Below are positions 9,256 to 18,276 of a DNA stretch of 64,000 nt, piece after piece. The position numbers and the translations under genes are program-made. The first letter of the stretch is position 1, and the number at the start of each line of letters is the position of its first letter. Below the pieces are notes generated by a model. It was not told where the DNA came from. It searched no databases and was given only the letters and a program-made list of their open reading frames with translations. This DNA is from Calothrix sp. NIES-4101 (GTDB lineage: Bacteria; Cyanobacteriota; Cyanobacteriia; Cyanobacteriales; Nostocaceae). Location of the stretch: the NCBI GenBank assembly GCA_004296455.1, contig AP018280.1, positions 3,472,001-3,536,000 on the forward strand, read 5' to 3'.

Positions 9256-11070
9256 CTACCGCAGTTGTATTTCAGTATTCGACACCTGTGATTGATATAA
9301 GGACCAGTACTTTCCCTTAATTTCTAATAGTTCTCGATGATTGCCTTCTTCGATGACTCTACCTTGAGAAATTACGGCAATTTTGTCTGCTTTTTCAATT
9401 GTTGAAAGACGATGAGCAATTACAATTACAGTTCGATCGCGACTGACTTCTTCAATTGCTTTTTGCACAATTTTCTCTGATGTCGAGTCCAAAGCACTAG
9501 TTGCTTCATCTAATATCAGTATCTCTGGATCACGTAAAATAGCCCTGGCGATCGCAATTCTTTGGCGTTGTCCTCCGGAAAGTCTAGCTCCCCTATTTCC
9601 CACAATTGTTGCGAAACCCTGGGGCAATTCCTGAATAAATTCATAGGCATAAGCTTTTTTTGCGGCATTGATAATTTCTAATTCAGTTGCACCTGGATAT
9701 CCGTAAGCAATATTTTCTAGTACCGTTGCATGAAATAAAAACGTATCTTGACTTACCATTGCAATCCCATTTCGCCAAGAATGACGTTGTATTTCTCTGA
9801 GGTCTATTCCATCAATTTTAATACAGCCATAATCAGGGTCATAAAACCGCATTACCAAATCTACCAATGTGGATTTACCACTACCAGAAGTACCAACTAA
9901 AGCAGTTGTTTTACCTTTTTCAATTTGTAAACTCATCCCATTTAAGGTAGGACTTGAGTTAGAAGGAAAAGTGAAGGTGACATTTTCCAAACTTAAGCTT
10001 GATTGCAATCCTTTGTATATTTTTTTGCCATCAGGTAAACTCAAATCAGCAGTACGATTTAAAAAGTCATAAATCGCTTCTACACTTCCCGATAATAACG
10101 ATATATGCGATCGCATACCGTTCAGATGATTAATTCGAGGGAGAATTCGTAATAAAGCTAATGTATAAGTTAACAAAAATGGTAAAGTTGAATTTCTAGA
10201 CGTTACTTCAACACTAGTCCCAACTCCAATTATAATTAGTAAAACAATAATTCCAATAGTTTCGGTTATCGGTACAACAATCGAATCATACTTATAAGCT
10301 TTCATCTCTTGCTGATGTCTTTCTTTTAGTAGTTGATTTACGCGATTAATTTCCCGGTACTCTGCATTAAAAGACTTGACGACACGAATTCCACTTACTA
10401 ATTCTGTAATAAAGATAGAGAAGTTCTCAATTGATTTTGCTGAGTTTCTCCCATATTTTTGAACTGAATTCATAACTATTTTCAGAACAGGAACTAGAGT
10501 CACTAAACTCAAAATAGTCACAACTGTCATAATTGGCGATAAGCTAATTAGCAATACAGTTAATCCTGATATAAATAATACTTCACTAATAATCTCAATA
10601 ATATAAGATGAAAGAACTTCGCTACGTTGTGCTTGTTCGTTTACATAACTAAGTATTTCTCCTAAGTTAGTCTGATTATAAAATGATAGTTCTAAATCTA
10701 AAAATCTTTGAGTACATAGTTGGCGCAGATGCAAACCAACACTTAGTTGAAATTGACGGATATTTAGATAAGAGAAATAGCGAGATAAATTTTTTAATAT
10801 TGTTAATACTAAAAAACTTATGGTGATTGCCCATATCTGCCAATTTTGAGGAAGATGCGAGAATAAGCTCATTACACCTTCTAAACCCTTCTGAGTTTGA
10901 CTAGTATTAGTAGCATTACTACTAGCTAAACTTTGAATTAGAGGCATCACTAATATAACAGTAATAATTTCCAAAATCGAAACAATTAAAGCTAGGAATA
11001 CAGCTTTAGCTGCAATATTCCAGAAAGGTTTTATAAATTGAAAGAGAATTTTTGTAGTTATTTGAGACAT
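9256..11070 (-). CDS. HepA/MsbA-like ABC exporter
   Basis: This 604-residue half-transporter fuses a membrane domain (about residues 15-320, six helices) to an ATPase domain. Walker A is GTSGSGKST at 393-401, the signature LSGGQ is at 497-501, Walker B is ILILDE at about 517-522, and the switch His is H553. It should act as a homodimer, moving a lipid-linked glycan or similar amphiphile across the inner membrane. Its size and its neighbourhood of GT4 genes and a Wzc-type gene match HepA of Anabaena, which is needed to lay down the heterocyst envelope polysaccharide. That specific identity is inference. A general lipid or glycan exporter is certain enough. Confidence 0.9.
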   Translation of the reverse strand: MSQITTKILFQFIKPFWNIAAKAVFLALIVSILEIITVILVMPLIQSLASSNATNTSQTQKGLEGVMSLFSHLPQNWQIWAITISFLVLTILKNLSRYFSYLNIRQFQLSVGLHLRQLCTQRFLDLELSFYNQTNLGEILSYVNEQAQRSEVLSSYIIEIISEVLFISGLTVLLISLSPIMTVVTILSLVTLVPVLKIVMNSVQKYGRNSAKSIENFSIFITELVSGIRVVKSFNAEYREINRVNQLLKERHQQEMKAYKYDSIVVPITETIGIIVLLIIIGVGTSVEVTSRNSTLPFLLTYTLALLRILPRINHLNGMRSHISLLSGSVEAIYDFLNRTADLSLPDGKKIYKGLQSSLSLENVTFTFPSNSSPTLNGMSLQIEKGKTTALVGTSGSGKSTLVDLVMRFYDPDYGCIKIDGIDLREIQRHSWRNGIAMVSQDTFLFHATVLENIAYGYPGATELEIINAAKKAYAYEFIQELPQGFATIVGNRGARLSGGQRQRIAIARAILRDPEILILDEATSALDSTSEKIVQKAIEEVSRDRTVIVIAHRLSTIEKADKIAVISQGRVIEEGNHRELLEIKGKYWSLYQSQVSNTEIQLR

Positions 11071-11336
11071 AAATATTACGAAGAAAATAGAGAGAGAGAA
11101 TGAGATTAGTTATAAAATATTGAGTCAGAGCAAGATGTAATTAATTATGTATATCTTTCGAGATTATTCAAAATAATTCACAAATTAGAGATAAATACTT
11201 GGAATTAGAATTATTTTGGTTATTTATATCGAGCAGATAATAATAATCATCAAGAAAGCAAAGATTGATTGCTCTAATTCTCAAGCCATTCACTAATCAC
11301 ATTCCGAGTTGATCATAAGTAATCAGTTTGATTGTT

Positions 11337-12737
11337 TCATAAAACACTCCGACGTAATACTTCTAAGTATTGTTTAGCAATAATTTCACAAGTAAAATTG
11401 GATTGCATATAATTTCGTGCAGCTGTACCCATTTTTTCCGCCAGATGTTTGTCGCGACTCAAATGACTGAGAAAATCAGCTAGTCCCCGACTGTCTCCAT
11501 TCTCAAAGGCTGCACCGCAGTTCACCTCTGCCATCATGTTCTGCAAGTATGAATGCTGTGGACAAATAACTGCCATCGGTCGCCCAGTTGCCAGTGCTCC
11601 GTATACCTTGCTAGGAGCAACTAAGTTTTCCATTCCTTTGTCTACACTCACCAACGAGACATCACAAGCTGTCAAAGAATAGGGTAAATCTTCTTTGTCC
11701 TGATAGGGTAAGAATGCAATATTATGCAATCCTAACCGTTTCACCTCTTCTTTGAGAATTTTGCCTTTCGCCCCACCGCCAACAAACAAAAAGTGAATTG
11801 GTTCATCTTGGAGGTCTTTGGCAGCTTCCAGAATTGTTTCCATGTCGTGACATCGACCCATATTTCCAGAATACAGAACAGTGAACTTATCGACTAAGTT
11901 ATGTTTCCAAGCAAACCAGTTATATTTTTTGGGTATGGGTACAATCAAATCTGAATCAGCCCAACTATGAATCACAGCAATCTTATTGGCAACTTCTGGA
12001 CAGTTGTTCACCACATGCTTTTTCATATCTGGGCTCAATACAATCAAGCCCTTCGCATTCCGCCACACTTGACGATTAATAGCCATCCAAAAGCGACTAA
12101 TGAAATGATGCTTGGGAATTACATTTAGTGCTACTGCAATATCTGGATATAAATCATAAAGGATGCAGACATAAGATATACCTAAAAGTAGGTGTGCTAA
12201 ATAACCAATCAATGGTAGGAACGGTGGTGCCGTAGTCACAAGCAATAAATTATGACTACGAGAATGACGAATTAAATGGGAAAGCGATCGCACAAAAAAC
12301 ATGACTCCATTCAATGCTTTACCACGAATCCTTCCAGGAAACATCTGACTAGTACGCGATCGCTTAATTTTGACTCGACCATTCTTTTCGATTGCAGGTG
12401 CATTTGTAGTCCCAAATGCATAACCAGGCTGGCCTGTAAATACTTCAATGTCTACCCCCAGAGTACCGAGTTCATGTACTAATTCTTCGACTAACTGCCC
12501 AGTGGCAGCATAATCTGGGGGAAAGTATTGGGTGATGACAGACAGTTTTATTGCCTGCTGTTTTGTCTTTGCCCTCTGATTTTTTGCCTCAAACGCAGTA
12601 AATTCGTTTTGCAGCAACCTTCTACCTTCTTCACTTAAAGCCAAGTTATCTATCCTCCTGAGATTTTTCCTGTCGTCGTGCAGTTCCAATGCACTTAATC
12701 CGCAGCACGAGGTTTTCGATTGACCAATGAATGTCAA
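11337..12737 (-). CDS. WbuB/WcaI-like glycosyltransferase family 4 with N-terminal extension
   Basis: This is a 466-residue GT4 protein. The catalytic part begins only near residue 65 with LSVITQYFPPDYAATGQLVE and continues with FTVLYSGNMGRCHDMETILE and APSKVYGALATGRPM, the pattern of the WbuB/WcaI branch rather than a plain E-x7-E. Residues 1-62 (rich in charged residues, including SEEGRRLLQNEFTAFEAK) are an extra segment that may be a regulatory or interaction arm, or the true start may be internal. A hydrophobic hairpin near 165-195 suggests membrane contact, as in enzymes acting on undecaprenyl-linked sugars. It is the first leftward gene after the divergent spacer. Confidence 0.87.
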   Translation of the reverse strand: MTFIGQSKTSCCGLSALELHDDRKNLRRIDNLALSEEGRRLLQNEFTAFEAKNQRAKTKQQAIKLSVITQYFPPDYAATGQLVEELVHELGTLGVDIEVFTGQPGYAFGTTNAPAIEKNGRVKIKRSRTSQMFPGRIRGKALNGVMFFVRSLSHLIRHSRSHNLLLVTTAPPFLPLIGYLAHLLLGISYVCILYDLYPDIAVALNVIPKHHFISRFWMAINRQVWRNAKGLIVLSPDMKKHVVNNCPEVANKIAVIHSWADSDLIVPIPKKYNWFAWKHNLVDKFTVLYSGNMGRCHDMETILEAAKDLQDEPIHFLFVGGGAKGKILKEEVKRLGLHNIAFLPYQDKEDLPYSLTACDVSLVSVDKGMENLVAPSKVYGALATGRPMAVICPQHSYLQNMMAEVNCGAAFENGDSRGLADFLSHLSRDKHLAEKMGTAARNYMQSNFTCEIIAKQYLEVLRRSVL

Positions 12738-13619
12738 ACGAGGAATGATTAGGTGGTAGGTAGATACGTCTCTGGTTTAAAGACCCATTCAGTAAGCAAA
12801 CTCAAAGTATTATTTGGCATTGCTTACTTTCTCATCTCAATGCAATCTGGTATGTGTTCAATACAGCATTTATTACTTAGGGCTGTACTGTATATTATTC
12901 GCGGGATGGTCGCTTTTTCCCAAAATTTTCACCACTTGGAGAAACTTATTTCAGGATTACTTAGCATGATTATAACCATCACTTCCGCATCTAAATGTAA
13001 ACCATTAATCAGAGTCTGAATGATTATACGTACATAATTCACTTAAACTTTATAGATAGTCCGTAAATTATAAAAAGATTTTAAATTCTAACTAAAAAAT
13101 ATTTATATGTGCTTACATACACAAGCTTTTTTCTATAAATAGATAGCTCAAAGCTGCTGAACAGAGTCGAGACGAGAAGTTTTTGATATATGAATAAGCT
13201 CGATTACAAACGCTTTTACCAAAAGTTAAAGTATTCAAAAATACTTTTAACTTAACAATACTGAAGAATTGATGATAAAGTTATTGTAAACTTATTCATT
13301 TATATGTAGTTGAGTTGTAGAATTTAAGTAGTCTTTTTTACAAAACACATCATACATCTATATATAAGTATTTGCAACTAGATTTAGTCAAAATATTCCG
13401 GAAAGTAAATTTATACCGAGAACAATTTATGTAATCCTTCTTAAGGAAATCTAAAGAAGCAATTTTTTTAAGAGCAATATTTCCACAGAAAGCACAGTAA
13501 AACGGACAAAATATATAACTGGTTGCAAATCATTGATCGTCTTATCTAAGCAGGCGCTATCGACTTAAACGCTCCAACAAACCAAACATTGTATAAAAAA
13601 CCTTGCTGCGACCAAACCT
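12738..13619. other. 882-bp divergent spacer of the polysaccharide locus
   Basis: This AT-rich gap separates the leftward glycosyltransferase unit from the rightward Wzc-type gene, so both promoters should lie here. It contains one strong imperfect hairpin (13221-13253) and A/T tracts. A short open frame at 12753-13019 has no recognisable features and I do not believe it is coding. No clear NtcA-type (GTA-N8-TAC) site was found by eye. Confidence 0.6.
13221..13253. repeat. Imperfect inverted repeat upstream of the Wzc-type gene
   Basis: The left arm AAAGTTAAAGTAT and right arm ATACTTTTAACTT pair with a single bulged base around a TCAAAA loop. It lies about 370 bases before the Wzc-type start, in the divergent spacer. 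It could be a leader hairpin, an attenuator or a protein-binding palindrome. There is no strong T-run directly after it on the plus strand. Confidence 0.55.
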
Positions 13620-15830
13620 ATGAATACATTCGAGAATTCATCATCAGCTTTCTATTCGCAAAATGGAAAAGGTCAGTCACCTTTAATTTTGCACAGCCAA
13701 CCCTCTGTTATCACTGAATCACAAGAAGATCAAGGTTTGCGCGATTTTTTTGGTGTGATGCGGCGACGGGCATTTGTTGTGTTGGGGATAAGCACGACTG
13801 TTGTCGGCGGTGTCATGGGGATGACATTGAAGCAGGAGATTGTATACGAAGGAAAATTTCAGGTTTTAGTTGAACCTGTGAAGGATGACAATAGCTTGTC
13901 TAAGGTGACATCCTCGAAAGAAGAAAACGGACAAAAGTCTGAGTTCGACTATGAAACACAAATTCAGGTTCTCAAGAGTCCTGAATTTATGAAAGATGCG
14001 ATTCGGCAATTGCAAGTTTCATATCCAGAAATAGATAGAGAAAACCTGCTGGAAAAATTGAGTATCAATCGAGTTGGAGAAACTAAAATTATTGAAGTCA
14101 GCTACAAAAGTGGCAATCAATCTGAAATTAAGAAAGTTCTTGACAAACTAGCATCTGTATATTTAGATTACAGCCGCGAAAATAGGCAAACAAGCTTGCG
14201 CCAAGGCTTAAATTTTGTTGAGCGAGAACTTAAGGGAATGCAAACGCGGGTTGATAATCTCCAAAAACAATTGCAATTTTTCCGACAAAACAATAATTTC
14301 ATTAATCCTGAAGCTCAACAGGAGCAAATTACCAATCAACTCAGACTTTTGGCAGAGCAAAAAATAGGTGTAGAGCAGCGCTTGGCAAAAGCACGTGCAG
14401 AATATACAAGATTACAGACAACAGAAGGAGGGCAAGCCGTATTACGGGATGCTGATGTGTATAAGCAGGTAGTGACTCAAATTCGGCAAGTAGAAGCAGA
14501 AATAGCCAAAGAACGAACTCGTTTTAGAGATGATACTGACATGATTGAAGTCTTGCAAGAGAAGCGGCAAAATATGCTCCCTATATTGCAAGAAGAAGCG
14601 ACACGAGTTCTGACAATTAGAATATCTGAAGCTGTGAACGAAATTCAAAGTTTAGAACAGCAGAAGCAGAAAATAAATGAAAGTCAGCTTGTATTAGACC
14701 GTCAAGTCAAAGAATTACCAGTTTTAGCTCGGCAGTATACTGAACTTCAGCGCAAACTTCAGGTAGCAACTGATAGCTTGAATAGATTTTTGACGACTCG
14801 AGAAACATTAAAAATTGATGTAGCACAGAAAGAAACACCTTGGCAGTTAGTCCAAGCAGTTACTCTGCAAAAACAACCTGTTTCACCAAATCCCAAGCGC
14901 AATGGGATTTTAGGATTAGTTGCAGGTACTTTATTGGGAGTCAGCGCTGCCCTAGTCATGGAAAAGTTGGATACAACTTTCCGTTCGGTAGACTCGCTCA
15001 AAGAAAAATTGAGATTACCATTATTAGGGACAATTCCATTTCAAAGAAAGCTGCAAAAAAAACAGAGCTATTCTGCAAGTCTAGCAGCATCCAATCATCC
15101 CAAACTACTTGGAAATACTAGCCAACGGCAATTACCACCCGCATCTTATGACTTTCTTTATCAAGATGAATCATCTAAGTTCTTAGAAGCACTGCGGGTA
15201 ATGTATACCAATATTCAGCTATTGAATTGCGATCGGCAAATTCGTTCATTGGTTGTGAGTTCAGCATTACCTGGTGATGGAAAATCAACTTTAGCTTTTC
15301 ACTTGGCATTAACTGCATGTGCAATGGGACAAAAAGTCCTACTTGTTGATGCGAATATGCGTCGTCCGAATATCCATAATCTGGCATCACAAAATAACCA
15401 TCAAGGATTAAGCAATTTTATTTCTGGTTCTGCAACGCTAGAACAAGCAATGGGACATTTGCCTGCCATGAGTGACTTGAGTGTGATCACCGCAGGGCCG
15501 ACACCACCTGATCCAACAAAACTTCTATCATCTCGAAAAATGAGACAGTTCATGGTGGAGATGAACGAAGCATTTGATTTGGTTATTTATGATGCACCTC
15601 CTCTCACTGGACTTGCTGATGCGAGTTTGTTGGCATCTTATACTGATGGTCTTGTTCTTGTTGTTGGTATGGGTTCCACTGAGCGAGATACAATTCAACA
15701 AACTCTGGATGGATTGAGAATGTCGCAAATTCCGGTATTAGGAATGGTCGCAAACCGCGTTAAAAATGATTTAATTAATAACCATTACTATTACTATCAA
15801 GTTGAACAAACACCTGTGGAGGAATATTAA
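13620..15830 (+). CDS. Wzc-type polysaccharide co-polymerase with BY-kinase domain
   Basis: This is a 736-residue fusion of a chain-length (Wzz/GumC) domain and a CpsD-like tyrosine autokinase. A membrane segment near 51-68 and a second near 428-446 flank a long coiled-coil periplasmic part. The cytoplasmic kinase has Walker A SALPGDGKSTLAF (about 547-559), Walker A' VLLVDANMRRP (about 571-581) and Walker B DLVIYDAPPLTG (about 652). The tail NNHYYYYQVEQTPVEEY carries five tyrosines that may be autophosphorylated. Such proteins set polymer length and couple synthesis to export. It is transcribed away from the glycosyltransferase genes. Confidence 0.93.
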   Translation: MNTFENSSSAFYSQNGKGQSPLILHSQPSVITESQEDQGLRDFFGVMRRRAFVVLGISTTVVGGVMGMTLKQEIVYEGKFQVLVEPVKDDNSLSKVTSSKEENGQKSEFDYETQIQVLKSPEFMKDAIRQLQVSYPEIDRENLLEKLSINRVGETKIIEVSYKSGNQSEIKKVLDKLASVYLDYSRENRQTSLRQGLNFVERELKGMQTRVDNLQKQLQFFRQNNNFINPEAQQEQITNQLRLLAEQKIGVEQRLAKARAEYTRLQTTEGGQAVLRDADVYKQVVTQIRQVEAEIAKERTRFRDDTDMIEVLQEKRQNMLPILQEEATRVLTIRISEAVNEIQSLEQQKQKINESQLVLDRQVKELPVLARQYTELQRKLQVATDSLNRFLTTRETLKIDVAQKETPWQLVQAVTLQKQPVSPNPKRNGILGLVAGTLLGVSAALVMEKLDTTFRSVDSLKEKLRLPLLGTIPFQRKLQKKQSYSASLAASNHPKLLGNTSQRQLPPASYDFLYQDESSKFLEALRVMYTNIQLLNCDRQIRSLVVSSALPGDGKSTLAFHLALTACAMGQKVLLVDANMRRPNIHNLASQNNHQGLSNFISGSATLEQAMGHLPAMSDLSVITAGPTPPDPTKLLSSRKMRQFMVEMNEAFDLVIYDAPPLTGLADASLLASYTDGLVLVVGMGSTERDTIQQTLDGLRMSQIPVLGMVANRVKNDLINNHYYYYQVEQTPVEEY

Positions 15831-15917
15831 TATATCCAGACAGAGGTAAGGTGTAAAACAGGCTGGCTTCACATTACTCAAAACTCAAAATTTACTCAAA
15901 ATGGGGTGGGGTAAAAA

Positions 15918-15960
15918 TCTCTAAGTCACTTTCAACCCGTAAATTTTCACTTGGCGAATC
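15918..15960 (+). repeat. 43-nt dispersed repeat, copy A
   Basis: This stretch begins TCTCTAAGTCA and ends GCGAATC. It aligns without gaps to 39141-39183, with about four of five bases identical. Both copies lie in spacers between genes, this one after the Wzc-type gene. It may be a remnant of a mobile intergenic element. Confidence 0.55.
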
Positions 15961-16027
15961 TTAGGGTTTAAAATTTTCCGCCTCCCCATCACCGTATTTG
16001 TTTTCAGAGAAATTCTATATTCTTCTA

Positions 16028-16801
16028 CTATGCTGTTTTAAAAAACCGAATAATTTCGCGTACATGATCAAGAAATTGCCCGTCGGTAGAAAGCTGAGAT
16101 ATGGCTTGACGTGCTTCTCTAGATAAACGCTCGTGTTCAGTTTGATTTGTTGCTCGTAATTCTTCTAAATTGGCAAAGAAGCGAGCTAATTCTCGACGGG
16201 TTTCTTCAATATAGTTTTGTTGATTTGCTGCCACTGAATAAGGTTGTTCAGGATTTAGTTGTTCTTCTAAACGTTTAACTATTTCTTCAAGATTATTGAA
16301 TCGATAACGTAATTCCACAACATCTTCACGGGGATATTTCCATTCTTGGCGAATCATTGTCAGCCGAGTATATAAATATTCGTAAGCACTAATTGCTGGT
16401 CTTAAGCCTGTTAATAATAATGCGGCTCCAGAGGAAATATAGCCAACTGCACTAATACCTGTAGTTGCTAATATATATAAACCAATAGCAGAAATTAAAT
16501 GTAAAGCGATCGCAATAATTAAAGAACGTTTAGCGAGTATTTTGACATATTTTTGCTGTTTTTGATCAACGGAGATACCTTTTTCTTGAGATTGTTCTCC
16601 TTCAGCTAAGACTGATTTCGCTTGAAAATGAATATTCCAAGGCACTGTGACTATTACTAATAGCCACCAAAAACTAGCACCACCAATCACCCAATCCAGA
16701 AAGTTTCCCGCAGAAATATGAAACCACTGCAAAACACTGAATATTAGCAGCACAATAGCGACGATTCCTACGCTAGAACCGACGAAAAAATTCAAATACA
16801 T
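16028..16801 (-). CDS. Membrane protein with C-terminal coiled coil, unknown function
   Basis: I do not recognise a named family with confidence. The 257-residue product has two N-terminal membrane segments (about 5-25 and 35-55), a soluble stretch, two more hydrophobic segments (about 90-135), and then a charged helical region (about 155-245) rich in Glu, Arg and Leu with heptad-like spacing, for example NLEEIVKRLEEQL. This suggests an anchored coiled-coil protein. It stands alone, convergent with the Wzc-type gene across about 200 bases, and may or may not relate to the polysaccharide locus. Confidence 0.7.
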   Translation of the reverse strand: MYLNFFVGSSVGIVAIVLLIFSVLQWFHISAGNFLDWVIGGASFWWLLVIVTVPWNIHFQAKSVLAEGEQSQEKGISVDQKQQKYVKILAKRSLIIAIALHLISAIGLYILATTGISAVGYISSGAALLLTGLRPAISAYEYLYTRLTMIRQEWKYPREDVVELRYRFNNLEEIVKRLEEQLNPEQPYSVAANQQNYIEETRRELARFFANLEELRATNQTEHERLSREARQAISQLSTDGQFLDHVREIIRFFKTA

Positions 16802-17046
16802 TTTTTCTATTTTCCAATTAAACTATTGCCTTTATCTTGACATTTAGGTAACAATCTGAATAAGTGAATGTGATGGTTTCTAGAGTTACACACAGCTATC
16901 TCATGGTTGAGTAATTTAGTTAAGCACTTTCAAAGCCTGGTTTGAGATAAATACACAGAATTTTGAACACTGCAAAGTTACTTTTGTGGACAAATAGCAT
17001 GAGTCCGGTTTAAAAAACTAATCACTATGAAGCATGATTTGAATCA

Positions 17047-17454
17047 TCATTGAATCAAATAACTTCGCCAAATCGGTTCTAACTCACCACTAACTTTTTC
17101 AGCCTGCAAAAGCCGCCAAGTTTTACCTTCTTTTTGTAGCTGCATGTAAAGTTCAAAAGGCTTTTTTGCTTGATTTAACTGGCGTTTTGGTAATTTCATA
17201 GTTAGGTCATAAGTTCCCCGAATATGATATGCGGGTAAAGTTTGGATTGTTTGGTATTTTTGCTGATTAATCGCTAAGTGTTTAATTTCAAAGCTTTTGA
17301 TGTTTAAATCTAACTGCTGGCTGAGTTGTTGCTGCGTTTGTTCCACTTGCAGAGTCAAAGCTTTTTTCACTAACCCATTTGTTGGTGTCAGTGGGTTACT
17401 GTTACATGCACTGAGAAATACCATTAACAAACAAATCGCAATCACCCGAATCAT
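17047..17454 (-). CDS. Small lipoprotein, unknown function
   Basis: The 135-residue product starts MIRVIAICLLMVFLSACNSN, a typical lipoprotein signal with lipobox LSAC, so the Cys at about 17 should be lipidated and the protein anchored to a membrane. The ATG at 17454 was chosen because GAAGGAG lies eight bases upstream; a TTG nine codons earlier is less likely. The mature part has a QxxxxQQLSQQL helical stretch followed by a beta-rich region (YHIRGTYDLTMKLPKRQ) and ends with a conserved-looking GELEPIW. No function can be assigned. Confidence 0.72.
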   Translation of the reverse strand: MIRVIAICLLMVFLSACNSNPLTPTNGLVKKALTLQVEQTQQQLSQQLDLNIKSFEIKHLAINQQKYQTIQTLPAYHIRGTYDLTMKLPKRQLNQAKKPFELYMQLQKEGKTWRLLQAEKVSGELEPIWRSYLIQ

Positions 17455-17481
17455 CCCAGTTTCTCCTTCACGCCTCTGCAA

Positions 17482-17887
17482 CTGCGATCGTACAAGATAT
17501 TTTAGATTTTAGATTTTAAAATAAACCTAGTACTTTGCCTAGTACTTTGCCAAGCTTTAATTGATGTAACGGGTTAAGATTAAATTCCAGAGGCGGGGAA
17601 TGGGAGATTTTTTGACCGGCAAACTGAGTTTTGTAGACTACTACTGTGTCTATAAGTGTTTATAAACCATCAAATCTAAATAATACACGTCAGCGAGGCA
17701 GGGTTAGCAAGCGCTTTCACAACGGAATATTCTTTGTATATAAAATCTGCGATGGTGACTCCGAAAGAGAAACCACCCTGATCTTCAGGTATGGTAAATT
17801 AAATACCGAGACACTCGGTTTTCCAACTATAGACTCACCCAAGCATAACCTGAGATTAGTTAAAGGTTCGTACAAAAATATATGGGA
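17482..17887. other. Spacer with short tandem repeats
   Basis: The start of this spacer contains a TTTTAGA tandem tract (about 17500-17520) and a 12-bp unit CCTAGTACTTTG present twice (17526-17549). An open frame at 17646-17969 runs through the tRNA gene and encodes the tRNA complement, so it is not a gene. Nothing else was recognised. Confidence 0.55.
17526..17549. repeat. 12-bp direct tandem duplication
   Basis: The unit CCTAGTACTTTG occurs twice head to tail and is followed by CC. This short tandem repeat lies in noncoding DNA, a common feature of Nostocales spacers. Confidence 0.8.
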
Positions 17888-17961
17888 CGGGCGCAGCAGG
17901 ACTCGAACCTGCGACAGACGGATTAGAAATCCGTTACTCTATCCAGCTGAGTTATGCGCCC
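17888..17961 (-). tRNA. tRNA-Arg (anticodon UCU)
   Basis: On the minus strand the acceptor stem is GGGCGCA pairing with TGCGCCC, followed by a G discriminator at 17888. The D arm contains AGCTGGATAGAGT, the anticodon stem-loop is CGGATTTCTAATCCG with anticodon TCT, and the T arm is GCAGGTTCGAGTCCTGC. The anticodon reads AGA and AGG arginine codons. CCA is not encoded in the DNA. No second tRNA lies next to it, and I saw no integrated element at its 3' end. Confidence 0.96.
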
Positions 17962-18276
17962 ATGATTAAATCACATTCGATATTCTATCTGTGTATTCCC
18001 AAAATTGCAATCAAAATTGCAAAGTTTTACCAGAGTAAAACTTTCATCTAAGTTAGCAATATATCAATTTACATTAAAAAGCACACAGCAGAGGGCTGTA
18101 ATTGAGTATATTGTGTTGTCCAATTTCCTGTTATAAATGTGTTAACTTGTACGGAATATGATTTATCTGCATAGTCTCAGTGTAAAGTCAATATGTTTGG
18201 CTATATACAATATCGACAATGTGTGATTTATCTTTACTATTATCTATGCCCCTGTTAGGAGTTATTTGCGTTTGTC
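17962..18276. other. Noncoding spacer
   Basis: This is an AT-rich spacer of 315 bases between the divergent tRNA-Arg gene and the next rightward gene. AGGAG occurs about 17 bases before the ATG at 18277, rather far for a ribosome site. Nothing else was recognised. Confidence 0.5.

Noticed and set aside
12753-13019. 88-codon open frame in the polysaccharide spacer
   Set aside because: No domain, ribosome site or codon bias seen; it lies in the expected promoter region of two divergent units.
13020-13619. NtcA-type site for nitrogen control of the polysaccharide locus
   Set aside because: No GTA-N8-TAC with a suitable -10 sequence could be confirmed by eye.
17646-17969. 107-codon open frame overlapping tRNA-Arg
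   Set aside because: Its C-terminus is the translation of the tRNA complement (a well-known false ORF), so the tRNA explains it.
17888-18276. Integration site (att) at tRNA-Arg
   Set aside because: No integrase gene and no repeated tRNA 3' end were seen nearby.
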